Shown here piece after piece: positions 35,162 to 43,813 of a DNA stretch of 64,000 nucleotides (positions are counted from its first letter, which is position 1; every line of letters begins with the position of its first letter). Where the stretch lies: assembly GCF_009749385.1 (NCBI RefSeq), contig NZ_WBIN01000003.1, positions 124,001-188,000 of the forward strand, read 5' to 3'. This stretch comes from Agromyces allii. Lineage in GTDB: Bacteria > Actinomycetota > Actinomycetes > Actinomycetales > Microbacteriaceae. The translations under genes and the position numbers were made by a program. The notes below the pieces were generated by a model. That model ran no database searches. It saw only the letters and a list, made by a program, of their open reading frames with translations, and was not told the origin of the DNA.

Positions 35162-36319
35162 ATGCGAGTGAGGCGTTGGAGGTACGCAGGCGCGATTGCG
35201 GCCGTCTCGATACTCGTGCTGAGCGGCTGCTCGAATTCTCCGCCGCCCGCGAGTTCTTCTGCGACCACGGCCTCGGGTTGGGTTGCCCTCGATGATGTTC
35301 CGCTGACAGGCCGAGTGGGGCCGGCTGTCGTCTGGACCGGGACCGAGGTCATCGTCGCGGGCGGCGACACCGGCCCACCGTGTCCGCCGAACGCTGACTG
35401 CGTATCGAACCAGCAGGCACGCGATGGCGCCGCGCTCGACCCGGCGACCGGACGGTGGAGGCGCATATCCGACGCCCCGGTCGACATCCCGCCATACGCA
35501 TCGGCGGCGTATGCCGACGGCCGCGCGCTCATCCTCGCCTCGACAGGAGACGAACGCCGGCTCCTGAGTTACGACGTGGACACGGATCGATGGGACCGCA
35601 TCAACCTCCCCGACGACGCGCCACGAGCACTGGTGGGCGACGGAGACCGAGTCCTCCTGGCGTCGACATCGGACGAGCACGGCCGCTTCGCGGATTTCAT
35701 CCTGGATGTCGAGACCGGCGCGTGGTCGCAGCTTACCGCCGATCCGCTCGGCCAGATCTTCGATCGGGTACTCACACCCACGCCCGATGGACTGGTTCTG
35801 ACCGGCAAGCAGCTCGTCGAGGACCCCGGAGCTGATGGACCGGCGCTCACGATCGCCGCATGGCTCGATCGGCGATCGGGCAAGTGGTCACGACTCCCCG
35901 ACACGGAACAGATCGGGGGCTGGCGGTGGGCCTGGACCGGCACCCGCCTCGTCGATCCGACACTGGGCGGTGGTGATGGCGGCGAAGTCGGGAGCTGGGA
36001 CCGCTCGTACCCGTACGGAGGCGCGATCTCGGTGCCCGACGGACAGTGGTCGCCATTGCCGGAGCCACCCTCACCACGACAGGATCACTGGCTCACCGAT
36101 ACGGCCGGTGGACGGTTCTCGTTCAGTGGCGGCTATGTCTACGACGATCGGCGATCGTCGTGGACTCCGATCGACCGCCCGGACCATGCGCCCCAGCACG
36201 CCGATGCCGCCGTCTGGGCCGACGATCGACTCGTCGTCGTCGGCGGCACCGACTGGAACGACGCAGGGGGCACCATCAGCAGCCAGACCTGGATATTCGA
36301 CCCCGAACCGAGCAGATGA
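35162..36319 (+). CDS. Lipoprotein with Kelch-like beta-propeller
   Basis: The 385-residue product has a lipoprotein signal with Cys23 (LVLSGCSN). Repeating blade-like units follow, in which a conserved Trp precedes a short loop (TGRWRRIS, DRWDRINLP, GAWSQL, GKWSRLP, GQWSPLP) and glycine pairs (VIVAGGD, LVVVGGT) mark strands. This fits a Kelch/galactose-oxidase-like propeller exposed on the cell surface. Its GC content and codon use look somewhat less extreme than its neighbours. The ATG has CCAAGGT upstream. The ligand is unknown. Confidence 0.75.
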   Translation: MRVRRWRYAGAIAAVSILVLSGCSNSPPPASSSATTASGWVALDDVPLTGRVGPAVVWTGTEVIVAGGDTGPPCPPNADCVSNQQARDGAALDPATGRWRRISDAPVDIPPYASAAYADGRALILASTGDERRLLSYDVDTDRWDRINLPDDAPRALVGDGDRVLLASTSDEHGRFADFILDVETGAWSQLTADPLGQIFDRVLTPTPDGLVLTGKQLVEDPGADGPALTIAAWLDRRSGKWSRLPDTEQIGGWRWAWTGTRLVDPTLGGGDGGEVGSWDRSYPYGGAISVPDGQWSPLPEPPSPRQDHWLTDTAGGRFSFSGGYVYDDRRSSWTPIDRPDHAPQHADAAVWADDRLVVVGGTDWNDAGGTISSQTWIFDPEPSR

Positions 36320-36405
36320 GGAGCCCGATCGCGCCCGCGCGGTGAGCTTCCCGGCTCAACTGACCGAATCGGGCACCCGCCCGCGATGCTCGGTAGCTTG
36401 CTCGT

Positions 36406-36525
36406 ATGGAATCCTCTTCGCCGGCGTCATCGGCGTCCTCTGCGCTTGCGACCATTGGCCACACGGCTGCAGCACCCGAGTCCCTTGTGGAACTCGGGCG
36501 TCATCGACAGAACGGTCCCCGATGA
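36406..36525 (+). CDS. Possible 39-residue small protein, leaderless
   Basis: A short reading frame (MESSSPASSASSALATIGHT...) begins 6 nt after TAGCTT, the same leaderless layout seen elsewhere in the window. It ends with TGA overlapping the ATG of the next gene by 4 nt. Both signals argue for translation. The composition (Ser/Ala-rich) gives no function, and the coding evidence is only positional. Confidence 0.35.
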   Translation: MESSSPASSASSALATIGHTAAAPESLVELGRHRQNGPR

Positions 36526-36827
36526 GAATCGACCTCGAACGAATCGACATCCACGCCGCAGACCACTACGGGAGGAAGCGGAGTATCGAGGTCGACGAAC
36601 GGATGCTGCTTTCCGAGCTCGTTGAAACGGTCTGCGGTCCGTTCCTGCCCGAGCTCGACTGGGCCACCTGGACCATCCGAGCCGAGCGCTCCGGCACCTA
36701 CGGGGACATCGCCCGGACCGGCGGCCGAGACGAGCCCCCGCACCTGCTCATCCAGGACGCATCACTCCTCGAAGTGACGAACGGCGCGCCGGAGTTGCGC
36801 ATCTTTTGTCTCCTCACCGAGGGCTGA
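36522..36827 (+). CDS. Hypothetical 101-residue protein
   Basis: The acidic soluble protein (MRIDLERIDIHAADHYGRKRSI...) has Asp/Glu-rich N-terminal strands and a pattern suggesting an alpha/beta fold; no membrane segment or signal is present. No Shine-Dalgarno is evident, but the start overlaps the stop of a 39-residue leaderless frame, which may deliver ribosomes by coupling. The family is not recognised. Confidence 0.6.
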   Translation: MRIDLERIDIHAADHYGRKRSIEVDERMLLSELVETVCGPFLPELDWATWTIRAERSGTYGDIARTGGRDEPPHLLIQDASLLEVTNGAPELRIFCLLTEG

Positions 36828-36885
36828 CTGCACGCCGACCGATCGGTGATCACCACAGGCGCTCGGCATCGAGGACAATGAGCAG

Positions 36886-37164
36886 ATGCCCCGTCGCCTC
36901 CCCACTGAACGCCAAGCTTGGGGCGCGGGCCTCATCGTCGCCGGAATCGGGGTGCTGCTCTGGCTCGGCTGCCTCTTCATGATGGTCCGCGTCGGCTGGG
37001 ACCTCTCGATGGAGGTCGGCTCCGGCGGCGGCGGGCGCAACGGGGGCGTACGGGTGCCGGCCGGCGTGGCGCTGGCGATCCTCGGCCTGCTGGGGCTGGG
37101 GTGCGTCGCGCTCGGCGGCCTCGTCACGCGGAACGCGCTCCGAGACATCCGCGACGAAAGCTGA
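36886..37164 (+). CDS. Small two-helix membrane protein
   Basis: The 92-residue product has two hydrophobic helices (AGLIVAGIGVLLWLGCLFMM and VALAILGLLGLGCVALGGLV) separated by a Gly-rich loop, with a basic start and an Arg/Asp tail. GACAAT lies 6 nt before the ATG and may be a weak -10 for a leaderless mRNA. No family is recognised. Confidence 0.65.
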   Translation: MPRRLPTERQAWGAGLIVAGIGVLLWLGCLFMMVRVGWDLSMEVGSGGGGRNGGVRVPAGVALAILGLLGLGCVALGGLVTRNALRDIRDES

Positions 37165-37205
37165 GTGACCAGACCTGCGCCCGTGGTGCCGCCGGATCGG
37201 CGACG

Positions 37206-37472
37206 CTACGCGGCGGGTTCGTGCTGTTCCGCCTGCTTCCGTGCCGACCGCCTGAGCGCGGCGCCGACGACGATCGCGACAGCGCCGAACATGATCCAGA
37301 TCAGGCCGACGGTCACCGGGAGGGCCGCCTCTGAAGGGGTCAACCCGTTCGGCAGCGCACCGATCAGCATCACCACCGCCAGAACGAGCCCGAATGCCGT
37401 GAGCGTCAGCCCGATCGTGGTGAGGTAGGTCGGCGCCTTCGAGGGGTGTGAGGGAGCACTCGGCTTGGGCAT
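37206..37472 (-). CDS. Small two-helix membrane protein
   Basis: The 88-residue product (from MPKPSAPSHPSK) has two hydrophobic helices (TTIGLTLTAFGLVLAVVMLIG and VTVGLIWIMFGAVAIVVGAAL) and a basic C-terminus. The start was moved in from a longer frame because this ATG gives the normal short cytoplasmic N-terminus. It converges on the preceding small membrane gene. Function is unknown. Confidence 0.65.
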   Translation of the reverse strand: MPKPSAPSHPSKAPTYLTTIGLTLTAFGLVLAVVMLIGALPNGLTPSEAALPVTVGLIWIMFGAVAIVVGAALRRSARKQAEQHEPAA

Positions 37473-37536
37473 GCTTGAAACTGTAGCCAGAGATTGCCGC
37501 GACGACACGCTCCGGCCTCGAACCGATGCCGACCGC

Positions 37537-39501
37537 TCAGCGCGCCAGCAGCGCCCCCTTGAAGAACTCGGCGAGCTCCGCTGTCGCCGAGAGCGGCAGC
37601 ACCTGCGCGACGTAGTGGTCGGGGCGCACGACGACGACCACGCCGTCGCGTGAGAGGCCGCGCTCCTCGAAGATGTCGTGCTCGGGGTCGGCCCCGTAGA
37701 CCTTCTCGTAGTCGGTGAGGCCGAACGGCCCGGTCGCGGGCCGGAACACCGCGGGCGCCTGCATGAGGTCCACCGCTCCGTGCGGCTGCTGGTAGACGAC
37801 CTTCACGTCGAACACGTCGTCGAAGCTGCCGCCGTCGGGCACGTGCACGGCCAAGGGCGAGTCGGATGCCTCGGCGAGCCAGTTCGCCCACGATGCCAGC
37901 GCCGAGTCATCCGCCCGTGAGATCGCGCCGTCGGCGAAGGCGTAGATGCGCCACCGGCCGTCGGCTCGATGGTGGTGCCCGAGGTGCACGGGATTGCCGT
38001 CGCACACGCGCGAGACGGGCGCCGACTTGAAGCGCTTGCCGACGGGGAACCCGGTCGCGAGCTCCTGGTGCTGCTGCGAGCCGACGATCATCGAGGGCTC
38101 GTACTGCGTCATGAACCCGGCCGGGAACTCGAAGGTGCGCACGTAGAAGTCCTCGAGCTCGGCCGGGTCGCCGAGGTCTTCGGGCTTGGTCGCCATGAGC
38201 TTCGACCATTCGCGGTCGAAGTCGATGAGCTCCTTCGCGACCACGTGCCGCTCGGCGTGGTAGGTCTCGAGCAGGGCGGCGTCGGCTCGGCCGTCGAGCA
38301 CGTGGCCGAGCTTCCAGCCGATGTTCCAGCCGTCCTGCATCGAGACGTTCATGCCCTGGCCGGCCTTGGCGCTGTGCGTGTGGCAGGCGTCGCCCGTTAT
38401 GAACACGCGCGGCGTGCGGGTGCCCTGTTCGTCGAGGGGCACGTCGTCGAAGCGGTCGGTGACGCGGTGACCGACCTCGTAGACCGAGTGCCACGGCACG
38501 TTGCGCACGTCGAGCGAGTACGGGTGCAGGATGTCGTTCGCCTTCGCGATGACCTGCTCGAGCGTCGTCTGGCGCACGGCGCCGTGATCGTCTGCGGCGA
38601 CCTCGCCGAGGTCGACGTACATGCGGAACAGCTGGCCGCCCTCGCGCGGGATGAGCAGGATGTTGCCCGCCTCCGACTGGATCGAGCACTTGGTGCGGAT
38701 GTCGGGGAAGTCGGTGACCGCGAGCGTGTCCATGACCCCCCACGCGTGGAACGACTGCGCGCCCACGTGCTGTGCGCCGATCGCCTCGCGCACCTTGCTG
38801 CGCGCGCCGTCGGCACCGATGACGTACTTGGCGCGCACGATGCGGCGCTCACCCGTGAGCTCGCCGTCGAGGGCGACCGCATGCGAGGCGTCGCCCGCCC
38901 CGACCCCCACGCCCGTGGCGCGCTCGAGGGTGACGGTCACGGGGTACTCGGGCAGCGAACCCGGCTCGCCGTCGGCGCCGGGCTGCGCGACCTCGAGCGC
39001 CACGAACTCCCACCCGTAGTCGGGCACGACACGGCCGGGGGAGTTGTGCGCGTACTCGGCGAAGTAGTCGAGCACGCGCGCCTGGTTCACGATCAGGTGC
39101 GGGAACTCGCTGATGCCCGTCGGGTCGTCGGGCGTGACGGCCGCGCGGTGGATGTTCGCGCGGTTCTCGGGGTCGGGCTTCCAGAACGCCATCTCGGTGA
39201 TGCGGTACGCCTCGGCGATGATGCGCTCGGCGAACCCGAAGGCCTGGAACGTCTCGACGCTGCGCGCCTGGATGCCGTCGGCCTGCCCGATCGCGAGCCG
39301 ACCTCCGCGCCGCTCCACGATGCGGGTCGAGACGCCGGGGAACTGCGCGAGCTGCGCCGCGGCGACCATGCCGGCCGGGCCCGAGCCGACGATGAGCACG
39401 TCGACCTCGTCGGGCAGCTCCTCGGGGCGGTCGAGCCCGATGCCTGCCGCCGGCTCGATGCGCGGGTCTCCGGACACGTAGCCGTGGTGGTGGAACTGCA
39501 C
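37537..39501 (-). CDS. FAD-dependent aromatic-ring monooxygenase (phenol 2-monooxygenase / 3-hydroxybenzoate 4-monooxygenase type)
   Basis: The 654-residue enzyme has the FAD motif VGSGPAGMVAAA near residue 38 and the GD motif GDACHTHSAKAGQGMN. A C-terminal thioredoxin-like dimerisation domain of about 180 residues is seen in PhyA/MobA-type hydroxylases. These add oxygen to phenol, 3-hydroxybenzoate or resorcinol using NADPH. The GTG start has GGAGAG upstream. The gene stands alone; ring-cleavage genes are not in the window. Its promoter carries an IclR-type inverted repeat. Confidence 0.9.
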   Translation of the reverse strand: MQFHHHGYVSGDPRIEPAAGIGLDRPEELPDEVDVLIVGSGPAGMVAAAQLAQFPGVSTRIVERRGGRLAIGQADGIQARSVETFQAFGFAERIIAEAYRITEMAFWKPDPENRANIHRAAVTPDDPTGISEFPHLIVNQARVLDYFAEYAHNSPGRVVPDYGWEFVALEVAQPGADGEPGSLPEYPVTVTLERATGVGVGAGDASHAVALDGELTGERRIVRAKYVIGADGARSKVREAIGAQHVGAQSFHAWGVMDTLAVTDFPDIRTKCSIQSEAGNILLIPREGGQLFRMYVDLGEVAADDHGAVRQTTLEQVIAKANDILHPYSLDVRNVPWHSVYEVGHRVTDRFDDVPLDEQGTRTPRVFITGDACHTHSAKAGQGMNVSMQDGWNIGWKLGHVLDGRADAALLETYHAERHVVAKELIDFDREWSKLMATKPEDLGDPAELEDFYVRTFEFPAGFMTQYEPSMIVGSQQHQELATGFPVGKRFKSAPVSRVCDGNPVHLGHHHRADGRWRIYAFADGAISRADDSALASWANWLAEASDSPLAVHVPDGGSFDDVFDVKVVYQQPHGAVDLMQAPAVFRPATGPFGLTDYEKVYGADPEHDIFEERGLSRDGVVVVVRPDHYVAQVLPLSATAELAEFFKGALLAR

Positions 39502-39544
39502 GGGCTCTCCTCACGTCGTCGTGGTGGGTGTATGCGATCCCCTT

Positions 39545-39565
39545 CGTGTTCGATAAACGAACACG
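39545..39565. promoter_or_regulatory. IclR-type operator candidate before the monooxygenase
   Basis: CGTGTTCG and CGAACACG form a perfect 8-bp inverted repeat with spacer ATAAA, about 45 nt upstream of the monooxygenase GTG, in a locally AT-rich patch. The core GTTCG-N5-CGAAC is the same as in the promoter of the IclR gene at 34239. Confidence 0.65.
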
Positions 39566-39707
39566 TAATTCTCATATCGCTCAGCCAGTGTAGGTCGCGG
39601 GCGCGACGACGACAAGCGGATGCCGCAGCACGGCGACCTGGTCGGGGTCACCCGCTCGCGACATCCGCTCGCTCGGGGCTCTCGAAGGCTCGGGCCTCAG
39701 CCGGCGC

Positions 39708-40604
39708 TCACGCCTCGGGGATCGGCAGCCCGAACCGCTCGAGTGTGATGTCGACCGGCTCGGGGCCGCGGCGCACACCGAGATCGAGCGCGTCGATGCG
39801 TGCCAGCTCGTCGCCCGTCAGCTCGAAGTCGAAGATGTCGAAGTTCTCGGCGATGCGATGAGGGGTCACCGACTTGGGGATCGCCGAGCGACCCTCCTGC
39901 ACGTGCCAGCGCAGCATGACCTGCACGGGCGACTTGCCGTGCGCGGCGGCGATCTCGGCGATGGTCGGGTCGTCGAGCGTGCTGCCACCCTGACCCTCGC
40001 GGTAGAAGGTGATGCCGCCGATGGGCGACCACGCCTGGTTCAGGATGCCGCGCTCATCGTCGAGCGCGAGCACCTCGCGCTGCTGGAAGAACGGGTGGAT
40101 CTCGAGCTGGTTCACCGCGGGAACGACCTCGGCGACGTCGAGCAGGCGGTGCAGGTGCTCCGGCATGAAGTTGCTCACGCCGATCGCACGCACCTTGCCG
40201 TCGGCGTAGAGCGCCTCGAGACCCCGGTACGCCTCGAGCGTGCGCTCGAACGCGGTCGGCAGCGGCTGGTGCAGGATCAGCAGGTCGAGCTGCTCCACGC
40301 CGAGCTTCGCCGCGGACTTGTCGAAGGCGTGCACGGTCTCGTCGTAGCCGTAGTCGCTGATCCAGACCTTGGTCTCGAGGAACAGCTCGTCGCGCGCGAC
40401 CTCCGCCGCCGCGATGGCCCGCCCGATCGCGTGCCCGACCTCGCGCTCGTTCTGGTACGCCGCGGCCGTGTCGATGTGCCGGTAGCCGACGCGCAGCGCC
40501 TCGGCGACTGCCGCTTCGGTCTCGTGCGGCGCGGCCTGGTAGACGCCGAAGCCGAGGGTCGGCATCTCGACGCCGTTGTTCAGGGTGAGCGTGGGAATCG
40601 TCAT
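39708..40604 (-). CDS. Aldo/keto reductase
   Basis: The 298-residue TIM-barrel oxidoreductase has the catalytic set of the family: Asp/Tyr in YRHIDTAAAYQNE, Lys in FLETKVWIS and His in LLILHQPLP. The NADPH-binding segment IPKSVTPHRIAENFDIFDFEL lies near the C-terminus. It resembles 2,5-diketo-gluconate reductase-like AKR5-type enzymes. The ATG lies 7 nt after TAGCGT, suggesting leaderless expression. Substrate unknown. Confidence 0.93.
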   Translation of the reverse strand: MTIPTLTLNNGVEMPTLGFGVYQAAPHETEAAVAEALRVGYRHIDTAAAYQNEREVGHAIGRAIAAAEVARDELFLETKVWISDYGYDETVHAFDKSAAKLGVEQLDLLILHQPLPTAFERTLEAYRGLEALYADGKVRAIGVSNFMPEHLHRLLDVAEVVPAVNQLEIHPFFQQREVLALDDERGILNQAWSPIGGITFYREGQGGSTLDDPTIAEIAAAHGKSPVQVMLRWHVQEGRSAIPKSVTPHRIAENFDIFDFELTGDELARIDALDLGVRRGPEPVDITLERFGLPIPEA

Positions 40605-40611
40605 GCTCGCC

Positions 40612-40617
40612 ACGCTA
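40612..40617 (-). promoter_or_regulatory. Putative -10 element, leaderless promoter
   Basis: TAGCGT on the minus strand, 7 nt before the aldo/keto reductase ATG; identical hexamer and spacing to those before the HisC-like gene. Confidence 0.5.
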
Positions 40618-40725
40618 CGCGCGACCCGCCCGGCGAGGGAGGCACAGACGGTACCCGTCACCGCGCCCGCGACCCTATTCTGGCGAGCGGATGTCTCGAC
40701 CCACCGCCCATCGAAAGGATCCGCC

Positions 40726-41121
40726 ATGCCCGCCGCCCTGATCGAGGTGCGTCGCGAGTACACCGCGACCGAGGAGGTCGCCATCATGGACGCCGTGCAC
40801 GCCGCACTCGTCGCCGCGTTCCGCATCCCGCCCGAGGATCGCGACGTGCGACTGGTCGCGCACGCACCGCACCGCTTCGCATGCTCGCCGGATGTCGCGC
40901 AGCCCGAGTACCGCACCCTCGTGACGATCGACTGCTTCGCCGGCCGCTCGGTCGAGGCGAAGCGTGCGCTCTACGCGGCGATCGTCGAACGGCTCGAACC
41001 GCTCGGCATCCCGCGCGATCACGTCACGACGATCGTGCACGACGTGCCGCGCGAGAGCTGGGGCCTCATGGGCGGTACCGCCGCGAGCGACGTCGACCTG
41101 GGCTTCGACGTGAACGTCTGA
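40726..41121 (+). CDS. Tautomerase family protein
   Basis: The 131-residue protein begins Met-Pro, so removal of Met would leave the N-terminal proline used as catalytic base in the tautomerase superfamily. It is longer than 4-oxalocrotonate tautomerase (about 62 residues) and matches the larger two-unit fold. AAAGGAT lies before the ATG, and TATTCT at 40676-40681 may be the -10. Such enzymes act on enol intermediates of aromatic degradation, which may fit the nearby monooxygenase. Confidence 0.85.
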   Translation: MPAALIEVRREYTATEEVAIMDAVHAALVAAFRIPPEDRDVRLVAHAPHRFACSPDVAQPEYRTLVTIDCFAGRSVEAKRALYAAIVERLEPLGIPRDHVTTIVHDVPRESWGLMGGTAASDVDLGFDVNV

Positions 41122-41185
41122 GTCATCTTCCGCCGCAACCGCCCTGACGCCGCTGCAGAGGACGATACTGTGCGCATGCCGATCG

Positions 41186-42067
41186 ATGCGTCGCGTGCGG
41201 GGTGCCCCCGTGGCGACTGACACCCCTCTCGGGAGTTACCTCCGTGCGCGCCGAGTGCTCGTGCGACCCGAAGACGTCGGGATCCGCGTCGGCGTCGAGC
41301 GGCGACGGGTCGACGGCCTGCGCCGTGAAGAGGTCGCGATCCTCGCCGGCATCAGCACCGAGTACTACCTGCGCCTCGAGCAGGGTCGTGAGACGCATCC
41401 GTCCGATCAGGTGCTCGACGCACTCGCCCGGGCGCTGCGCCTCGACGACGCCGCCCGACGCTACCTGCACGAGCTCGCGCGGCCGGCGCCCGACCCGCAC
41501 GACGGCATCGACGAGGTCGACGAGCACGTGCAGTGGCTCATCGACTCGTGGCCGACCACCTCGGCCGTCGTGCACAACCGCTACCTCGACGTGCTCGCCA
41601 CCAATGCGCTCGCCAGGGCCCTGAGCCCGAACTACCGCGTCGGCGTGAACAACCTCGCCTCGCTGCTCACCGACCCCGCCGACCGTGCGCTGCATGAAGG
41701 GTGGGAGGGGCTCACGGAGCGCTCGGTCGCCCTCTTCCGCTCGATGTTCGGCCTGCGCAGCCACGACGCCCGCCTCCGCGCGATGGTCGACGAGCTCTCG
41801 AGGTCGAGCGACCGGTTCCGCGAGCTCTGGCGGCGCAACGACGTCGCGCAGATCACCGACGGCGTTCACGTGCTCAGACATCCGGATGCCGGTGCGCTGA
41901 CCCTGCACTTCATGCGCGTTCCCGTGGCGGGCACCGACGGCCACACGATCTACCTCTACCAGGCCGAGCCCGGCTCGCCCTCGGCCGAGAAGTTCGCGGC
42001 CCTCGCCGCCGGAGGAGCCGACGGCACCGACGGCACCGCCGGCACCGCGCGCGCTGCTCGGGGGTAG
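41186..42067 (+). CDS. Helix-turn-helix regulator with MmyB-like ligand-binding domain
   Basis: The 293-residue XRE-type regulator has an HTH at about residues 40-75 (RRVDGLRREEVAILAGISTEYYLRLEQGRE), followed by the MmyB/PAS-like domain (YLHELARPAP to RFRELWRRNDVA) that binds fatty-acid-like ligands in relatives. A GTG 8 codons later (41210, MATDTPLGSYLRARR) fits family starts equally well. The SDR and hydrolase genes follow on the same strand and are probable targets, since such regulators usually sit beside the oxidoreductase gene they control. Confidence 0.93.
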   Translation: MRRVRGAPVATDTPLGSYLRARRVLVRPEDVGIRVGVERRRVDGLRREEVAILAGISTEYYLRLEQGRETHPSDQVLDALARALRLDDAARRYLHELARPAPDPHDGIDEVDEHVQWLIDSWPTTSAVVHNRYLDVLATNALARALSPNYRVGVNNLASLLTDPADRALHEGWEGLTERSVALFRSMFGLRSHDARLRAMVDELSRSSDRFRELWRRNDVAQITDGVHVLRHPDAGALTLHFMRVPVAGTDGHTIYLYQAEPGSPSAEKFAALAAGGADGTDGTAGTARAARG

Positions 42068-42101
42068 TCGCAGGGACAGGCGGGCCACCCCGCAACGCGA
42101 C

Positions 42102-42107
42102 TACCGT
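42102..42107 (+). promoter_or_regulatory. Putative -10 element, leaderless promoter
   Basis: TACCGT ends 7 nt before the SDR start ATG at 42115; no Shine-Dalgarno is present. Confidence 0.45.
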
Positions 42108-42114
42108 CGCGCCC

Positions 42115-42909
42115 ATGGATCTCGATCTGACCGACAAGGTCGCAGTGGTCACCGGCGCGAGCAAGGGCATCGGCCTCGCGGTCACCCGGGCGCTCGTCGC
42201 CGAGGGGGCGCGGGTCGTCGCCGGAGCCCGCACCATCACCGACGAACTCGTGGCGCTGTCCGACACCGGCCACGTCATGGCCGTGTCGGTCGACCTCTCG
42301 ACGACCGACGGGCCGGCCGAGCTCGTGGCGAGGGCGGCGCACTTCGGCGGACTCGACATCCTCGTCAACAACGTCGGCGCGGTGACGCCGCGCACCGAGG
42401 GATTCCTGGCGGTGACCGACGAGGACTGGCTCGCCACCTTCAACCTCACGCTCATGGCGGGCGTGCGCACCACGCGGGCGGCGATTCCGCTGCTGCTCGA
42501 GCGAGGCGCCGGCAACGTCGTCACGATCGCCTCGGTCAACGCCTACCTGCCCGACCCCGGGGTGATCGACTACGCGGCGACGAAGGCGGCCGTCTGGAAC
42601 CTGTCGAAGTCGCTCTCGAAGGAGTACGGTCCGCGCGGGCTGCGCTTCAACACGATCAGCCCCGGACCGGTCTCGACGCCGCTCTGGCTCGGCGAGACGG
42701 GCGTCGCGGCGACGATCGCCGCGAGCATGGGCGTCTCGTTCGACGAGGCGCGCGAGCGCATCATCGAGGCCGGCGGGGGTTTCTCGACCGGCCGCTTCAC
42801 CGAACCCGAGGAGGTCGCCGACCTCGTGCTGCTGCTCGCGAGCCGGCGTGCCGGCAACGTCACGGGCGCCGACTTCCTCATCGACGGCGGGCTCACGAAA
42901 GAGCTCTGA
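42115..42909 (+). CDS. Short-chain dehydrogenase/reductase
   Basis: The 264-residue SDR has the cofactor motif TGASKGIG (13-20), NNVG in place of the usual NNAG, catalytic Tyr-Lys in YAATKAAV, and the C-terminal NVTGADFLIDGGLTK of classical SDRs. Its NADP(H) and substrate use are not determined. It lies 47 bp after the MmyB-type regulator and is followed by an alpha/beta hydrolase. This trio is a common actinobacterial arrangement. Confidence 0.94.
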   Translation: MDLDLTDKVAVVTGASKGIGLAVTRALVAEGARVVAGARTITDELVALSDTGHVMAVSVDLSTTDGPAELVARAAHFGGLDILVNNVGAVTPRTEGFLAVTDEDWLATFNLTLMAGVRTTRAAIPLLLERGAGNVVTIASVNAYLPDPGVIDYAATKAAVWNLSKSLSKEYGPRGLRFNTISPGPVSTPLWLGETGVAATIAASMGVSFDEARERIIEAGGGFSTGRFTEPEEVADLVLLLASRRAGNVTGADFLIDGGLTKEL

Positions 42910-42942
42910 CCGCATCGCCCATCACCACGAAGGAGCTTCACC

Positions 42943-43764
42943 ATGTCCAAGACCCCGGTCGTCTTCATCCACGGCCTCTGGATCCACGCCTCGGCGTGGG
43001 CGCCCTGGCAGGAGTTGTTCGCCGCCAACGGCTACGAGCCGTTCGCGCCCGGCTGGCCCGGCGATGCCGACACCGTCGAGGCCACCCGCGCCAACGCGGC
43101 GGACCTCGACGACGTCGGCATCGAGCAGATCTGCCACCACTACGCCGACTTCATCGACACGCTCGACGCCAAGCCCATCGTCGTCGGCCACTCGTTCGGC
43201 GGCCTGATCGCGCAGGAGCTGCTCGCGAACGACCTCGCGATCGCGGGCGTCGCGATCGACCCGGCCCCGATCAAGGGCGTGAAGACCTTGCCGTTCTCGC
43301 AGCTGCGCTCGGGCTTCCCGGTGCTCGGCAACCCCGCGAACAAGAAGCGCACGGTCGCGCTGACCGCGAAGCAGTTCCGCTACAGCTTCGGCAATGCGAT
43401 CTCCGAGGAGGAGTCCGACGCCCTGTTCGAGGCCTGGACGATTCCCGGGCCCGGCCGCCCGCTCTTCGAGGACGCGACGGCCAACTTCACGCGCAATTCC
43501 CCCGCGACGGTCGACACCCACACCGCGGTCCGCGGTCCGCTGCTGCTCATCTCGGGCACCGAAGACCACACCGTGCCGAAGGCCGTGACGAAGGAGGTGC
43601 TCGGCCTGTACGCCGACAACCCCTCGTCGCTCACCGAGTACCGCGAGTTCGAGGGCCGCGGCCACTCGCTCACGATCGACGGCGGGTGGAAGGATGTCGC
43701 GGACGCCACGCTCGAGTGGCTCGCCTCGCAGCGGCTCGCCGCCGAGGGCGCGACCGCCCCGTAA
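42943..43764 (+). CDS. Alpha/beta hydrolase
   Basis: The 273-residue hydrolase has the oxyanion segment HGLW (10-13), the nucleophile elbow GHSFGG with Ser84, a probable acid in GTEDHTVP, and the final His in FEGRGHSLTIDGG. It starts after AAGGAGCTTC, a good ribosome-binding site. It lies 33 nt after the SDR gene, so the two are likely one operon. Substrate not known. Confidence 0.93.
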   Translation: MSKTPVVFIHGLWIHASAWAPWQELFAANGYEPFAPGWPGDADTVEATRANAADLDDVGIEQICHHYADFIDTLDAKPIVVGHSFGGLIAQELLANDLAIAGVAIDPAPIKGVKTLPFSQLRSGFPVLGNPANKKRTVALTAKQFRYSFGNAISEEESDALFEAWTIPGPGRPLFEDATANFTRNSPATVDTHTAVRGPLLLISGTEDHTVPKAVTKEVLGLYADNPSSLTEYREFEGRGHSLTIDGGWKDVADATLEWLASQRLAAEGATAP

Positions 43765-43813
43765 CCACCGCCCACGCACGCACCCGTGCCCGCGCCGCTC
43801 CCGTTTCGGGCGG

